A DNA stretch of 64,000 bases from assembly GCF_037126265.1 (NCBI RefSeq), contig NZ_JAYLLN010000001.1, positions 209,146-273,145 of the forward strand, written 5' to 3'. Of this stretch, positions 26,828 through 36,727 are shown one piece after another. The translations under genes and the position numbers were made by a program. The DNA is from Sphingobacterium tenebrionis. Its GTDB lineage: Bacteria; Bacteroidota; Bacteroidia; Sphingobacteriales; Sphingobacteriaceae. Position 1 is the first letter of the stretch, and each line of letters starts with the position of its first letter. The notes below the pieces were generated by a model, which saw only the letters and a list, made by a program, of their open reading frames with translations, searched no databases and was not told the DNA's origin.

Positions 26828-28438
26828 TTAATACCCCACACCGGATCTTCTTGGTTGTCTGATGGCAGGCCAGTCAGCTGGTTTCCCATCAGGACCTTTC
26901 GGTAGAATCCTTTTTTCCCGGTTTACCAATTCTGGTTCTTCGGAAGCTTTATAGGTGAGCACGGCCGTTAAGATCACATTGGAGATCAGATCATCAAAAA
27001 CCAATTTATCGTAGGTATCCAAGTTGGTATGCCAGGTATTATTGAAATATCCCCATGATAGGGAGCTCAACATAAATCCCGGTACTCCGGCAGCCACAAA
27101 AGAGGCATGGTCAGATCCTCCACCACCGGGAGAACCTGGGAAGTCTGTTTTGATATCCTTGGTCACTTCACGTGGAACAGCCGCTAACCATCTGCCCATA
27201 AAATCATAGGCATGTACAAATCCAGAACCATTGATGTTGGCTACCCGACCTGTTCCATTGTCCAGGTTGAATACCGCTTGTGTCTTTTCGATAATGGCTG
27301 GATTATCCAATACAAAGGAGCGCGATCCATTTAGTCCTTGTTCTTCGCTTCCCCAAAGACCGATCAGGATGCTGCGTTTCGGGTTGGGTAATACTTTTTT
27401 CAAAACACGCGCAACCTCCATCATGGCAATGGTTCCTGTGCCGTTATCTGTAGCGCCGGATCCACCTTCCCAAGAGTCTAAATGGGCGGAAAGAATGATG
27501 TATTCATCTGGGAATTGAGATCCTTTTATTTCAGCTATGGTGTTGAAGGAAGGGACATTTCCGAGATGTTTTGAGGAGGTTTCTACCTTAATCTTTGGGG
27601 CATAGCCTTTTTCTGCCAAACGGTATAACATCCCATAATCTTCTAAAGAGATGTCAAGGGAAGGAACTTTATGCGATCTTGCACCGAATATCTTGTTTGC
27701 TCCGAATTCCATGGACCAGTAGCTTGTCAGGATGCCCACTGCTCCCGCTTCTTCCAAAACGGAAGGAATGGAATTGGTTTGCAGGCCTGTTGCCCTGATG
27801 CGGGCGTTCCAGGCCCGGTTCAAGGAATCGCGATTTTTCTGCATTTTCTCGATCGATTCTGGAGTTCCAAATTCTTTCCAATTGGCATCTGGGCGTCCGG
27901 TAGGTTGCGGCATGGATATCATGACGTATTTTCCTTTGACCTGAGGTAGCCATTGGCGGAAAGAAATGGAATCTTTAATGTCCGGTAACGCAATAACTTC
28001 TGCCTCGACCGCTTTTCCTTTGGTTGTGGGGCTCCAGGCAAGTTGGGTTCCCGCCAAGGATTTTGCACGAGGATGGGTCATATCGATATGGGAGATCCCC
28101 CTTTCCCAACCATGCCATTCGCCAAATTGTTGGTTCCTGGCTTCAATTCCCCAATTTTGGAAGGTTTTCAATGCCCATTCATTGGCTTTGGTCATTCCTG
28201 GAGTTCCGACCAAACGCGGGCCTACCACATCCAACAGCTCAAAAGCCAATTGTTCCAATTGGGAATTCCCTTTGGCTTCCTGAACGATTTTTTCAACGAT
28301 AGGGTCTAATTTTTGCGGAGCCATCTGGCCACGCTGTGCGGATGCAGGGTTGATGAATCCTGCGCCAGTCAAGGTCAATCCTGTAAAAAGGAAAACAGTG
28401 GAAACCCGCCTGACGCGGAATATAAATTTTGTAATCAT
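26828..28438 (-). CDS. Secreted M28-family zinc aminopeptidase
   Basis: 536-residue peptidase with a signal peptide (about 1-34, ending PASAQ) and a PA-type insertion before the catalytic domain. Metal ligands and catalytic residues of the M28 family are visible: SAHLDSW and GATDNGTG (His, Asp), GLWGSEEQGLNG (catalytic Glu and ligand), FNLDNGTG (Asp) and HTNLDTYDKL (final His). It probably removes amino acids from peptides in the periplasm or outside the cell. Confidence 0.92.
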   Translation of the reverse strand: MITKFIFRVRRVSTVFLFTGLTLTGAGFINPASAQRGQMAPQKLDPIVEKIVQEAKGNSQLEQLAFELLDVVGPRLVGTPGMTKANEWALKTFQNWGIEARNQQFGEWHGWERGISHIDMTHPRAKSLAGTQLAWSPTTKGKAVEAEVIALPDIKDSISFRQWLPQVKGKYVMISMPQPTGRPDANWKEFGTPESIEKMQKNRDSLNRAWNARIRATGLQTNSIPSVLEEAGAVGILTSYWSMEFGANKIFGARSHKVPSLDISLEDYGMLYRLAEKGYAPKIKVETSSKHLGNVPSFNTIAEIKGSQFPDEYIILSAHLDSWEGGSGATDNGTGTIAMMEVARVLKKVLPNPKRSILIGLWGSEEQGLNGSRSFVLDNPAIIEKTQAVFNLDNGTGRVANINGSGFVHAYDFMGRWLAAVPREVTKDIKTDFPGSPGGGGSDHASFVAAGVPGFMLSSLSWGYFNNTWHTNLDTYDKLVFDDLISNVILTAVLTYKASEEPELVNREKRILPKGPDGKPADWPAIRQPRRSGVGY

Positions 28439-28536
28439 AATGGTTAGAATTTGGGTAAACCCCTAATTTCGCCAAAATAATTCGCTAAAGCAAAGCATAT
28501 CCGATCTGTTAAGTTAACGATCTAATTTTCAATGTA

Positions 28537-30189
28537 TTACCCCATTCTCCAAGCTTTGTATTGATTGATCAAGGCATTGGTAGAAGAGTCATGGCTACTG
28601 ATTTCTTCGTTCCCTTTCAATTCTGGAAGGATTTTATTGGCCAATTGTTTTCCAAGCTCCACACCCCATTGATCAAAACTGAAAATATTCCAGATCACCC
28701 CTTGGACAAAAATCTTGTGCTCATATAGTGCGATCAGCGTGCCAAGGGTCTTTGGTGTTAGCTTCTTGATCAGTATGGAATTGGTAGGTCTATTGCCTTC
28801 AAAAACCTTGAAGTTTTTCAATTCATCAATCTCACCTACCGATTTACCAGCATTTTTTAATTCTCCGACCACCTCTTCTTCGCTTTTGCCATTCATCAAT
28901 GCCTCTGTTTGGGCAAAGAAATTGGACAGTAAAAGCTCCTGGTGGCTGCCAAGTGGATTGTGGGAGATGGCGGCCGCAATAAAATCACAGGGGATCATTT
29001 TTGTTCCCTGGTGGATCAATTGGTAGAAGGCATGCTGGCCATTAGTGCCCGGCTCTCCCCAAATAATAGGTCCGGTTTGATAGTCCACCCGATTACCATT
29101 TCTATCGATATATTTGCCATTACTTTCCATATCGCCCTGTTGGAAATAAGCCGCAAAACGGTGCAGGTATTGGTCATACGGTAAGATGGCGTGGCTTTCT
29201 GCATCATAGAAATTGTTGTACCAGATACCCAACAAAGCCATGATTAAAGGAATATTGCCTTCAAATTCTGTGTTTCTAAAATGCTCATCAGCTTCGAAGG
29301 CACCTAAAAGAAGGGATTCAAAATTGTCATACCCTACGGAAAGGCAGATGGATAGCCCGATTGCGGACCATAAGGAATATCGGCCCCCTACCCAATCCCA
29401 GAATCCGAACATGTTCGCCGTGTCAATCCCAAAATCGGCCACTCCCTTTTCATTCGTGCTCAAGGCAGCAAAGTGTTTCGCCACCTCCGTATCCTCGGCT
29501 CCAGTCTCAAGGAACCATTCCTTTGCTGAATTGGCATTCGCCATGGTTTCTTGGGTGGTAAAGGTCTTTGAAGCAATCAAAAACAAAGTGGTCTCGGGAT
29601 TTAGGTTCTTTAAAGTTTCAGCAATATGGGATCCATCAACATTGGAAACAAAATGCACGTTCAATCGGGTCTTGTAAGCTCTTAAGGCCTCTGTCACCAT
29701 GACCGGACCTAGATCTGAACCTCCGATGCCTATGTTTACAACATCCGTTATATCCCGTCCGGTAAAGCCCTTCCATACTCCTGATATCACGCGGTCTGTA
29801 AAATCCTTCATCCTCGCCAATACTTCGCGGACCTGGGGCATCACATCATTTCCATCGACAAGAATCGGGCGATCGGATTGGTTTCTCAGCGCCGTATGTA
29901 ACACCTCCCTTCCTTCTGTTTCGTTGATTTTTTCTCCATTGAACATCGCCTCGATAGCATCTTTCAATTGACATTCTCTTGCCAATTGCATCAACAGTGC
30001 CATGGTCTGCTCATCGATTCTGTTCTTGGAATAATCAAAAAGGATATCTCCGAGCCGTATGGAGAATTTATGAAAACGCTGGGGATCTTCCGCAAAAAGT
30101 TCCTTAAGGCTTTTTTCGTTGATATCGATAAAATGATCTGCTAAATATTTATAAGCTTGGGTGGTCGTAAAGTCTATTTTTGGTAACAT
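28537..30189 (-). CDS. pgi: Glucose-6-phosphate isomerase
   Basis: 550-residue Pgi of the long bacterial/eukaryotic type, interconverting glucose-6-phosphate and fructose-6-phosphate. Seen: VNIGIGGSDLGPVM (phosphate binding), WVGGRYSLWSAIGL (signature 1), the catalytic GEPGTNGQHAFYQLIHQGT segment, and the C-terminal FDQWGVELGKQLA signature. ATG 30189 is chosen over the TTG 7 codons upstream because the promoter -7 element lies there. Confidence 0.96.
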   Translation of the reverse strand: MLPKIDFTTTQAYKYLADHFIDINEKSLKELFAEDPQRFHKFSIRLGDILFDYSKNRIDEQTMALLMQLARECQLKDAIEAMFNGEKINETEGREVLHTALRNQSDRPILVDGNDVMPQVREVLARMKDFTDRVISGVWKGFTGRDITDVVNIGIGGSDLGPVMVTEALRAYKTRLNVHFVSNVDGSHIAETLKNLNPETTLFLIASKTFTTQETMANANSAKEWFLETGAEDTEVAKHFAALSTNEKGVADFGIDTANMFGFWDWVGGRYSLWSAIGLSICLSVGYDNFESLLLGAFEADEHFRNTEFEGNIPLIMALLGIWYNNFYDAESHAILPYDQYLHRFAAYFQQGDMESNGKYIDRNGNRVDYQTGPIIWGEPGTNGQHAFYQLIHQGTKMIPCDFIAAAISHNPLGSHQELLLSNFFAQTEALMNGKSEEEVVGELKNAGKSVGEIDELKNFKVFEGNRPTNSILIKKLTPKTLGTLIALYEHKIFVQGVIWNIFSFDQWGVELGKQLANKILPELKGNEEISSHDSSTNALINQYKAWRMG

Positions 30190-30207
30190 ATGTCGATTGA
30201 TTTTCTT

Positions 30208-30234
30208 CAAATATAAGGATTAACAGCCTATCAA
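30208..30234 (-). promoter_or_regulatory. Promoter of pgi
   Basis: On the minus strand, TTG (30234-30232), 16-base spacer, TATATTTG (30215-30208). This fits the Bacteroidota promoter class and leaves about 18 bases before the pgi ATG. Confidence 0.45.
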
Positions 30235-30249
30235 TGGACAATTTTGTAG

Positions 30250-30257
30250 TATCTTTG
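30250..30257 (+). promoter_or_regulatory. Candidate -7 element for the ClC gene
   Basis: TATCTTTG agrees with TAnnTTTG and lies 20 bases before the ATG at 30278. No good -33 element is seen at the right distance. It is divergent from the pgi promoter, so the two genes share a short control region. Confidence 0.4.
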
Positions 30258-30277
30258 TTCTATCAATTACATTTCAA

Positions 30278-31525
30278 ATGTATAGAAAAAACATTATTTT
30301 GAATAATTGGGGCAAACTCATCGCTTCCTCCATGCTAACTGCTATCATCTGTTCTATATTAGCACTTTCCTTAAAGCATTTTACAGAGTTTTTTGAAGAA
30401 ACGGTATTCCATTTTGTTGAACAACGCAACACCTGGCTCTTTATCCTATTGCCCACCATTGGTACCACCGCGATATATTTTTTGCGTAAATACCTATTTC
30501 AAGGAAGAAAAAACAAAGGGATCACCGAGATATATAAAACATTATATGCCCGACGGGAGCATCTTCCTTTATTTAAGGTGGCATCCCATTACATCAATGG
30601 ATTCTTAACCGTTGTCTTTGGGGGTTCAACAGGCGTGGAGGTTTCCACTGTTGTGGCTTCCGCTACTGTTGGGAATGCCATGTACCAGCGAAAAATTGCC
30701 GCAAAAAAATACAAGATAGAACTGATCTGTGCAGCTGTCACAGCAGGAGTAGGTGTGTTGTTTGTAAACCCTATGGTGGGATTTCTCTTTTCCATGGAAG
30801 TTATCCACCGAGGTTGGACAAAAACAAAAATCATCGCCTGTTCTATTGCTGCGGTTGTTTCCCTGTGTATTATCCTGCTTTTTAATGAACAATCGATGTT
30901 TCAGGTAGCCGTAAATCATTGGTCCTATAATGCGATACCCTTTATGCTGTTATTATCCATTTTGGCAGCTTTCTTAGCGGTATATTTCACCTTCATGGCT
31001 ATTAAGGTGAAATCATTCTTTGGCAATATCAACAATAATTTTGTCCGTGTAAATCTTGGAGCCATTACCGTTGGACTCTTTATATTCGCCATTCCGGCGC
31101 TCTATGGCGACAGCTACCATGGGTTAAAAGAGGTGCTGCATGCAGGTACAATCTCTTGGGGAATGTTGATTCTCGTGGTATTATTGAAGCCGATCGCCGC
31201 TTCGCTTACCTTGGGTGCCGGTGGAGATGGTGGAGTTTTTGCACCGAGTATCGTGGCTGGAGGATTTCTTGGATTATTGGTCTGCTACTTGGGGAATACC
31301 TTTTTTGGACTTGATTTGGTGCCGATCAACTTTCTGGTCATAGGTGCTGCAGTAGCGCTTTCAGCGGCCATATTCGCGCCTTGGACAGCCGCTATTCTAG
31401 CTTGCTCATTAGCGCCAAATGCGTTCGTATTGATTGGTCCATTAGTGATCTGCTGCTTTATTTCCTGGCAATTGGCGAAAAAAATTCTTCCCTATAATGT
31501 TTATACCTATGAATTTCATAGGTAA
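30278..31525 (+). CDS. ClC-family chloride channel / transporter
   Basis: 415-residue membrane protein of the ClC family with about ten TM helices. The anion-pathway motifs appear as GGSTGVEVSTV (containing the gating-type Glu) and GAGGDGGVFAPSIVAGGFLG. No C-terminal CBS domains. It lies divergently from pgi and just upstream of prfB. Whether it is a channel or a Cl-/H+ exchanger cannot be told here. Confidence 0.9.
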   Translation: MYRKNIILNNWGKLIASSMLTAIICSILALSLKHFTEFFEETVFHFVEQRNTWLFILLPTIGTTAIYFLRKYLFQGRKNKGITEIYKTLYARREHLPLFKVASHYINGFLTVVFGGSTGVEVSTVVASATVGNAMYQRKIAAKKYKIELICAAVTAGVGVLFVNPMVGFLFSMEVIHRGWTKTKIIACSIAAVVSLCIILLFNEQSMFQVAVNHWSYNAIPFMLLLSILAAFLAVYFTFMAIKVKSFFGNINNNFVRVNLGAITVGLFIFAIPALYGDSYHGLKEVLHAGTISWGMLILVVLLKPIAASLTLGAGGDGGVFAPSIVAGGFLGLLVCYLGNTFFGLDLVPINFLVIGAAVALSAAIFAPWTAAILACSLAPNAFVLIGPLVICCFISWQLAKKILPYNVYTYEFHR

Positions 31526-31551
31526 GTTCCATTTTATTTTATCTTTGTGGT

Positions 31552-32635
31552 ATGACCAAGGAACAAATACAAGACTTGAGGGATCGATTGGCATCCCTGA
31601 GGAGGCATCTTTGACATTGATGCCAAAAAAGAAGAGATAGATCGTGATACCCAGATCACGCTTCAACCTGATTTTTGGGATGATCCCAAAGCAGCAGAAA
31701 AAGTATTACACGCGATAAAGAACCATAAAGTTTGGACCGATCAATTTGATGCGGTAACGGCTTCTGTGGAAGATACAGGGGTATTGTACGAGTTTTTCCA
31801 GGCTGGAGATGCAACGGATAAGGAATTGGAGGAGCAATACCAGATTGCTCTTTCGGATATCGAAGAACTGGAGTTCAAGAACATGTTGAGTGCAGAGGAA
31901 GATCAGTTGGATGCAATTCTTCAGATCACTGCCGGGGCCGGGGGGACGGAATCCTGTGATTGGGCAGCCATGTTGATGCGTATGTATATCATGTGGGGCG
32001 AAAAACACGGTTGTAAGGTAACGGAGCAGGATTATCAAGAAGGAGATGTGGCGGGGATCAAGACCGTGACCCTTCAGTTTTCCGGTAACTTCGCTTACGG
32101 CTACCTGAAAGGAGAAAATGGCGTGCACCGTTTGGTCCGTATTTCACCGTTCGATTCCAATGGTAAAAGACACACCTCTTTTGCTTCGGTCTATGTTTAT
32201 CCCCTGGTGGATGATAATATTGAAATTGAAATCAAGGATTCGGAGATCGAGTGGGATACCTTTAGGGCAGGTGGTGCTGGTGGACAGAACGTGAACAAAG
32301 TAGAAACGGCGGTTCGATTGCACCATAAACCAACCGGCATCATCATCAAGAATCAGGAGTCCCGATCACAATTACAGAACAAGGAAAATGCAATGAGGTT
32401 GTTAAAGTCCCAATTGTACGAGATCGAGATGCGCAAGCGCCAGGAGGCTACAGCTGCCATAGAGGGCTCCAAGAAGAAGATTGAATGGGGATCCCAGATC
32501 AGAAATTATGTACTTCACCCTTACAAGCTTATCAAAGACCTTAGGACGAATGTGGAAACTTCCAACACCCAATCTGTACTTGATGGAGATCTTGACAGTT
32601 TCCTAAAAGCCTTTCTCATGGAATTTGGGGGATAA
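31552..32635 (+). CDS. prfB: Peptide chain release factor 2, with programmed +1 frameshift
   Basis: RF2 reads UGA and UAA stop codons. The first 20 codons from ATG 31552 end in CTT TGA (TGA at 31612-31614); a +1 shift on CTT-T moves translation to GAC at 31613 and continues to the stop at 32635, giving about 360 residues. The downstream part shows the RF2 stop-recognition SPF motif in RISPFDSNGKRHTSF and the GGQ catalytic motif in RAGGAGGQNVNKVETAVR. The in-frame TGA is itself an RF2 codon, which makes this the classic autoregulatory loop. Reading it as a broken gene would be wrong. Confidence 0.96.
31600..31615 (+). promoter_or_regulatory. RF2 programmed frameshift site
   Basis: AGGAGG (31600-31605), three-base spacer, CTT TGA C (31609-31615). 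This is the same arrangement as in E. coli prfB: an internal Shine-Dalgarno-like hexamer just before the slippery CUU-U and the UGA-C stop context. Notable because Bacteroidota seldom use Shine-Dalgarno sequences for initiation. Confidence 0.95.
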
Positions 32636-32694
32636 AATTTTGAACCTATTTTTTAAATATTGTCCTTTTAGGTTAATTGTTCCTAAATGGGAGC

Positions 32695-32750
32695 ATATCT
32701 CAGGGATTTATGCTTATCTTCACGATTGCATAATTAGATTCCTGAGATAT
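32695..32750 (+). promoter_or_regulatory. Perfect 10-bp inverted repeat before the hybrid kinase gene
   Basis: ATATCTCAGG (32695-32704) and CCTGAGATAT (32741-32750) are exact inverted copies separated by 36 bases. The right arm ends 4 bases before the ATG at 32755. It could be a two-site operator or, in mRNA, a stem that hides the start region. No clear promoter elements are seen inside. Confidence 0.5.
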
Positions 32751-32754
32751 ATTT

Positions 32755-35700
32755 ATGAATATCCTACCAATACCTGATAACGAAAAGACACGGTTAGAGG
32801 CTCTGAACTCCTTCGGACTGATAGGGTTGGGGAGGATGCCAGAGTTGGATGTTTTTGCTGAGCTGGCCTGTCTTTTGACCGATAGCCCCACCTGCATCAT
32901 TGGCATCATGGAGGAGGACATACAAAGAATCCAGAGCTGTATCGGAATGGATCTGGAAACAGTTGAAAGAAAAAATACCGTTTGCCAGTATACCCTGATG
33001 GGTGAAGGCCCCCTGATGATCACAGATACCTTTTCCGATCCGCGTACATCCGATAATCCGTTGATCAAGGCTGGCAACATTCGTTTTTATGCCGGTGTAC
33101 CATTGAATGATGATCGTGGAATGGCCCTGGGGACGATCTGTGTGGTCGATTTTAAGGAGAAAACATTGTCGGAGAAGCAGTTGCGGGAATTAACCAAACT
33201 CGGTGAGGCTGTAGTAGGAGTCCTACTTGCAAAAAGAAGGAGCCTTCAGGCCGGATATTTTAAGGAGATATTGTCCAATACGCAGAATATGATCTGTGTG
33301 ATGGATGAAGGTTTCAGATTGAAGCAAACGAATCCTTCTTTTGCTGATCTTTTCGGGATGTCGGTAGGCCAGCTCATCGGTATGGATTTTCTGGAGCTGA
33401 TGCAGGTCAAAGGTGATAGAGAGTTGTTGCTCAGGAAAGATATTAGCGAATTACAGACACATACAATGCTTCCTGGATTCCAGGAAGTTAGCGTTGATTG
33501 GAGTATTAAGCACGATCCTACGAACAGGGAAATCTTTGCATTCGGTCGCAATATGACCAAAGAAAATGCAGAGAAGCTGAAACTGGAGCTTTCCGAAAGA
33601 AGGTTCAGGAATTTCTTCGAGAACGGCATCGGGCTGATGAGCATGCACGATATGGAAGGGAATATCCTGGAAGTAAATGAAAAGGGCAGGGAAGTTCTGG
33701 GCTATAGGGCGGAGGAAGTCGAAGGGCTGAATCTCATCGATCTTATTCCCCAGGAGAACAAACATCTCTTTAGGGCCTATCTCGACCAGATTCAGGCCTA
33801 CGGTGAGGCAAGAGGTATGATGGTGCTGATGAAACGATCCGGAGAATGGATCTATTGGCTCTATAATAATATGCTGGAACAGGATGGCAACGGGAGGTCC
33901 TATGTGGTAAGTACCGCCCTGGATATGACCGAGAGGATCATCCTGGAAAAGAATCTCCTACGAACCCAACAGATCCTTGAACAGACCAATCTTGTAGCGC
34001 AGGTTGGTGGTTGGGAATCAGATCTTGTTAAGAACGAAATCTTTTGGTCGGATTCAACGAAACTCATACATGGAGTGGCTTCTGATTTTCAGCCCACAAT
34101 GGAAAATGTTTTTGGGTTTTATGCAGAGGAGGAAAAGAACCACCTCCGGTCAAACTTCCATGAAGCGATCAAGAGCGGTAGACCTTACGATCTTGAACTG
34201 AAGCTAAAAAAGGACTCGGGCGAGGAGATCTGGGTCCGTATAAAAGGAATACCTGAAATGGTCAATGGCCGGTGTGAACGTGTATTCGGCATTATCCAGG
34301 ATATTGACCAAGGCAAGCAAATGTTTCTGGAATTGGAACGTAAGGAGGCCATGCTACAATCTTTCGTGGAACATGTTCCGGCCTCAGTTGCAATGTTCGA
34401 TAATGACCTTAACTATTTGGCAATCAGTCAACAATGGAGGGAGGAGTTCCACAAAGGCAGGTCTATTCAATTGAACCATAACCTTTATGAACTTTTTCCA
34501 AATATCCCGGATAAGCGAAAAAGAATATACGAGAACGCCCTACAGGGTATTGCCTACCGAAATACCGATGAGCTATTGTTGATCGAAGGGCGAGAGGAGG
34601 CTCAGCATTACAATTGGGAGGTCCGTCCATGGCGGTTGGGTGATGGTAGCATAGGAGGGATCATCATCTTTTCTCAGAACATCAGTGAACAGGTGGCCCA
34701 GAATGAAGAGCTCAAGAAGGCGAAGGAACTTGCTGATCTGGCCAGTAAAGCCAAGTCAGAATTCCTTGCCAATATGAGCCATGAGATCAGGACACCATTG
34801 AATGGAGTTATCGGATTTTCCGACCTTTTATTAAAAACCCCCCTGAATGATCTCCAGAAGCAATACCTTAAATACGTACATGAATCCGGTACCGGGTTAC
34901 TCTCGATAATCAATGATATCTTGGACTTTTCAAAGATTGAATCCGGAAAACTGGAGTTCTATGTCGATCGCTATGATATTTACGAAATGGTGAACCAGGT
35001 CATTCATGTCATCCTGTACCAGGCCCAGAATAAAGGTATTGAATTACTATTGAACATAGAGCAGGGTCTGCCAGGGGTCATCTTCATAGATGAATCTAGG
35101 ATAAAACAGGTGTTGGTCAATCTATTGGGAAATGCCGTCAAATTTACAGAGAACGGAGAGATCGAACTGGGGGTATCAAAAGTTTGGATCAATGAGGAGA
35201 TTGTTCGCTTGAAGTTCTCGGTCAGGGATACTGGGATAGGTATCCCAAAGGAAAAGCAACAACGGATTTTTGATGCCTTCACCCAAGAGGATAGCTCGGT
35301 TAGCAAACGTTTTGGAGGTACAGGCCTAGGCCTGACCATCTCCAACAACATACTGAAGTATATGGGGAGTGAACTGATGCTGGAGAGTACCCCTGGGATA
35401 GGTTCCACGTTCTGTTTTGAGATTGATGTTCCCTTTGAAAATCCAACCTCCCTAGAGAAGGCCTTGGCCGTGGAGAATGTACTTATCGTAGATGATAATG
35501 CCAATAACCGCATTATTCTGGAGCATATGCTCTCGTTTAAGGATGTACATACCCAATCCGTAGAAAATGGTTTCGGGGCACTGCAGTTGTTGATGGAAGG
35601 TCAGCAGTTTGATGCCATATTGATGGACTATCGGATGCCCATCCTGAATGGCCTGGAAACCATCGAAAAGATCAAGGATCTATATGAGTCAAGACAGCAG

Positions 35701-36723
35701 GCAACACCAATTCTAATCCTGCACAGCTCCTCAGAGGATCAGGAACATTTTGGTGACTTTCGACATCAGCCCAACTGCTACTGTCTGGCCAAACCTATCA
35801 TTTCCGAGGAACTCTATCGAATCTTACGGAACAGGCCCAAAACAACCGAAGAAGTACAATCAGAGCCAGTGGATTCCAATCCCGGTCGCATTGAAACAGA
35901 TCAGAAAAACTCAGGCCAGCATGAGCAAAAGCATATCTATAAGGTATTATTGGCCGATGATAATACCGTCAATATGGAACTGAATCGACGGTTGGTCGAA
36001 CAGGTAATTCCTAACAGTGTTACAGTGGGTGTAGAGAATGGATCATTGGCTGTTCAGGAATGCCATAGGGAGGATTTCGATCTGATACTGATGGACATAC
36101 AGATGCCATTGATGGACGGAACAGAGGCTACACAAATTATTCGTAAAATAAAGGGGTATGAGCGGACACCGATAATAGGAATATCAGCAGGGACCATCAA
36201 GGGAGAAAGGGAGAGGTGCCTGGAAGCCGGGATGACCGATTTCTTGGCCAAACCCATCCGGTTTGAGGAATTCAGGGCGCGGGTTCTTAAGCAACTTTGG
36301 GTCTCTAAAAGTAATGATAATCCCCAGGAGACACTCGTGATGCATATAGATAACCGGATAATCGAGCAGGCCACGGATTCCGATCCAGATTTTAGGAAGG
36401 TTTTCCTGGCGCTGGTCAAACAGGAACTAAGATCCCAGAGCGAACAGTTGAAAATGGCGGAAGACCAGGGCGATCTCGAGGTTATTGGTCGTCTTCTGCA
36501 TAAAATGAAAGGTACCGCTGGTACCTCTGGACTTGTTGAACTGAACAATTTGATTGTGGGATTGGAGGCTATGATACAGAAGGACCAGGATTTGACCGAG
36601 GGGCCTGTGAATCTTCCGAACCGCGACAAGGCGACGGAATATCCGGACCTAGGCGTAGGTCTGGAAAATATTTACATGGAGATAGAATTGATTTTTAAAC
36701 TTTTAAAGCAGATGGAGGAGTAA
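32755..36723 (+). CDS. Hybrid sensor histidine kinase with GAF, PAS, two receiver and Hpt domains
   Basis: 1322-residue cytoplasmic phosphorelay kinase; no TM segment seen. Order: GAF (about 10-160), four PAS-like domains (about 165-640), HisKA with the phosphorylated His676 in NMSHEIRTPLNG, HATPase (LLGNAVKFTENG, DTGIGIP, GGTGLGLTI), receiver 1 (Asp958 in LMDYRMP), receiver 2 (Asp1114 in LMDIQMP) and an Hpt domain (His1249 in LLHKMKG). The GAF resembles those of cytosolic sensors whose ligand is unknown. It is followed 4 bases later by a single-domain response regulator, so the likely flow is His676 > receiver > His1249 > the regulator. Arg is mostly AGG and G+C is higher than in the nuo and exb genes. 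Confidence 0.93.
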   Translation: MNILPIPDNEKTRLEALNSFGLIGLGRMPELDVFAELACLLTDSPTCIIGIMEEDIQRIQSCIGMDLETVERKNTVCQYTLMGEGPLMITDTFSDPRTSDNPLIKAGNIRFYAGVPLNDDRGMALGTICVVDFKEKTLSEKQLRELTKLGEAVVGVLLAKRRSLQAGYFKEILSNTQNMICVMDEGFRLKQTNPSFADLFGMSVGQLIGMDFLELMQVKGDRELLLRKDISELQTHTMLPGFQEVSVDWSIKHDPTNREIFAFGRNMTKENAEKLKLELSERRFRNFFENGIGLMSMHDMEGNILEVNEKGREVLGYRAEEVEGLNLIDLIPQENKHLFRAYLDQIQAYGEARGMMVLMKRSGEWIYWLYNNMLEQDGNGRSYVVSTALDMTERIILEKNLLRTQQILEQTNLVAQVGGWESDLVKNEIFWSDSTKLIHGVASDFQPTMENVFGFYAEEEKNHLRSNFHEAIKSGRPYDLELKLKKDSGEEIWVRIKGIPEMVNGRCERVFGIIQDIDQGKQMFLELERKEAMLQSFVEHVPASVAMFDNDLNYLAISQQWREEFHKGRSIQLNHNLYELFPNIPDKRKRIYENALQGIAYRNTDELLLIEGREEAQHYNWEVRPWRLGDGSIGGIIIFSQNISEQVAQNEELKKAKELADLASKAKSEFLANMSHEIRTPLNGVIGFSDLLLKTPLNDLQKQYLKYVHESGTGLLSIINDILDFSKIESGKLEFYVDRYDIYEMVNQVIHVILYQAQNKGIELLLNIEQGLPGVIFIDESRIKQVLVNLLGNAVKFTENGEIELGVSKVWINEEIVRLKFSVRDTGIGIPKEKQQRIFDAFTQEDSSVSKRFGGTGLGLTISNNILKYMGSELMLESTPGIGSTFCFEIDVPFENPTSLEKALAVENVLIVDDNANNRIILEHMLSFKDVHTQSVENGFGALQLLMEGQQFDAILMDYRMPILNGLETIEKIKDLYESRQQATPILILHSSSEDQEHFGDFRHQPNCYCLAKPIISEELYRILRNRPKTTEEVQSEPVDSNPGRIETDQKNSGQHEQKHIYKVLLADDNTVNMELNRRLVEQVIPNSVTVGVENGSLAVQECHREDFDLILMDIQMPLMDGTEATQIIRKIKGYERTPIIGISAGTIKGERERCLEAGMTDFLAKPIRFEEFRARVLKQLWVSKSNDNPQETLVMHIDNRIIEQATDSDPDFRKVFLALVKQELRSQSEQLKMAEDQGDLEVIGRLLHKMKGTAGTSGLVELNNLIVGLEAMIQKDQDLTEGPVNLPNRDKATEYPDLGVGLENIYMEIELIFKLLKQMEE

Positions 36724-36727
36724 ATTA

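Noticed and set aside
31612..31614. Apparent premature stop in prfB
   Set aside because: It is the conserved programmed frameshift site, not a mutation.
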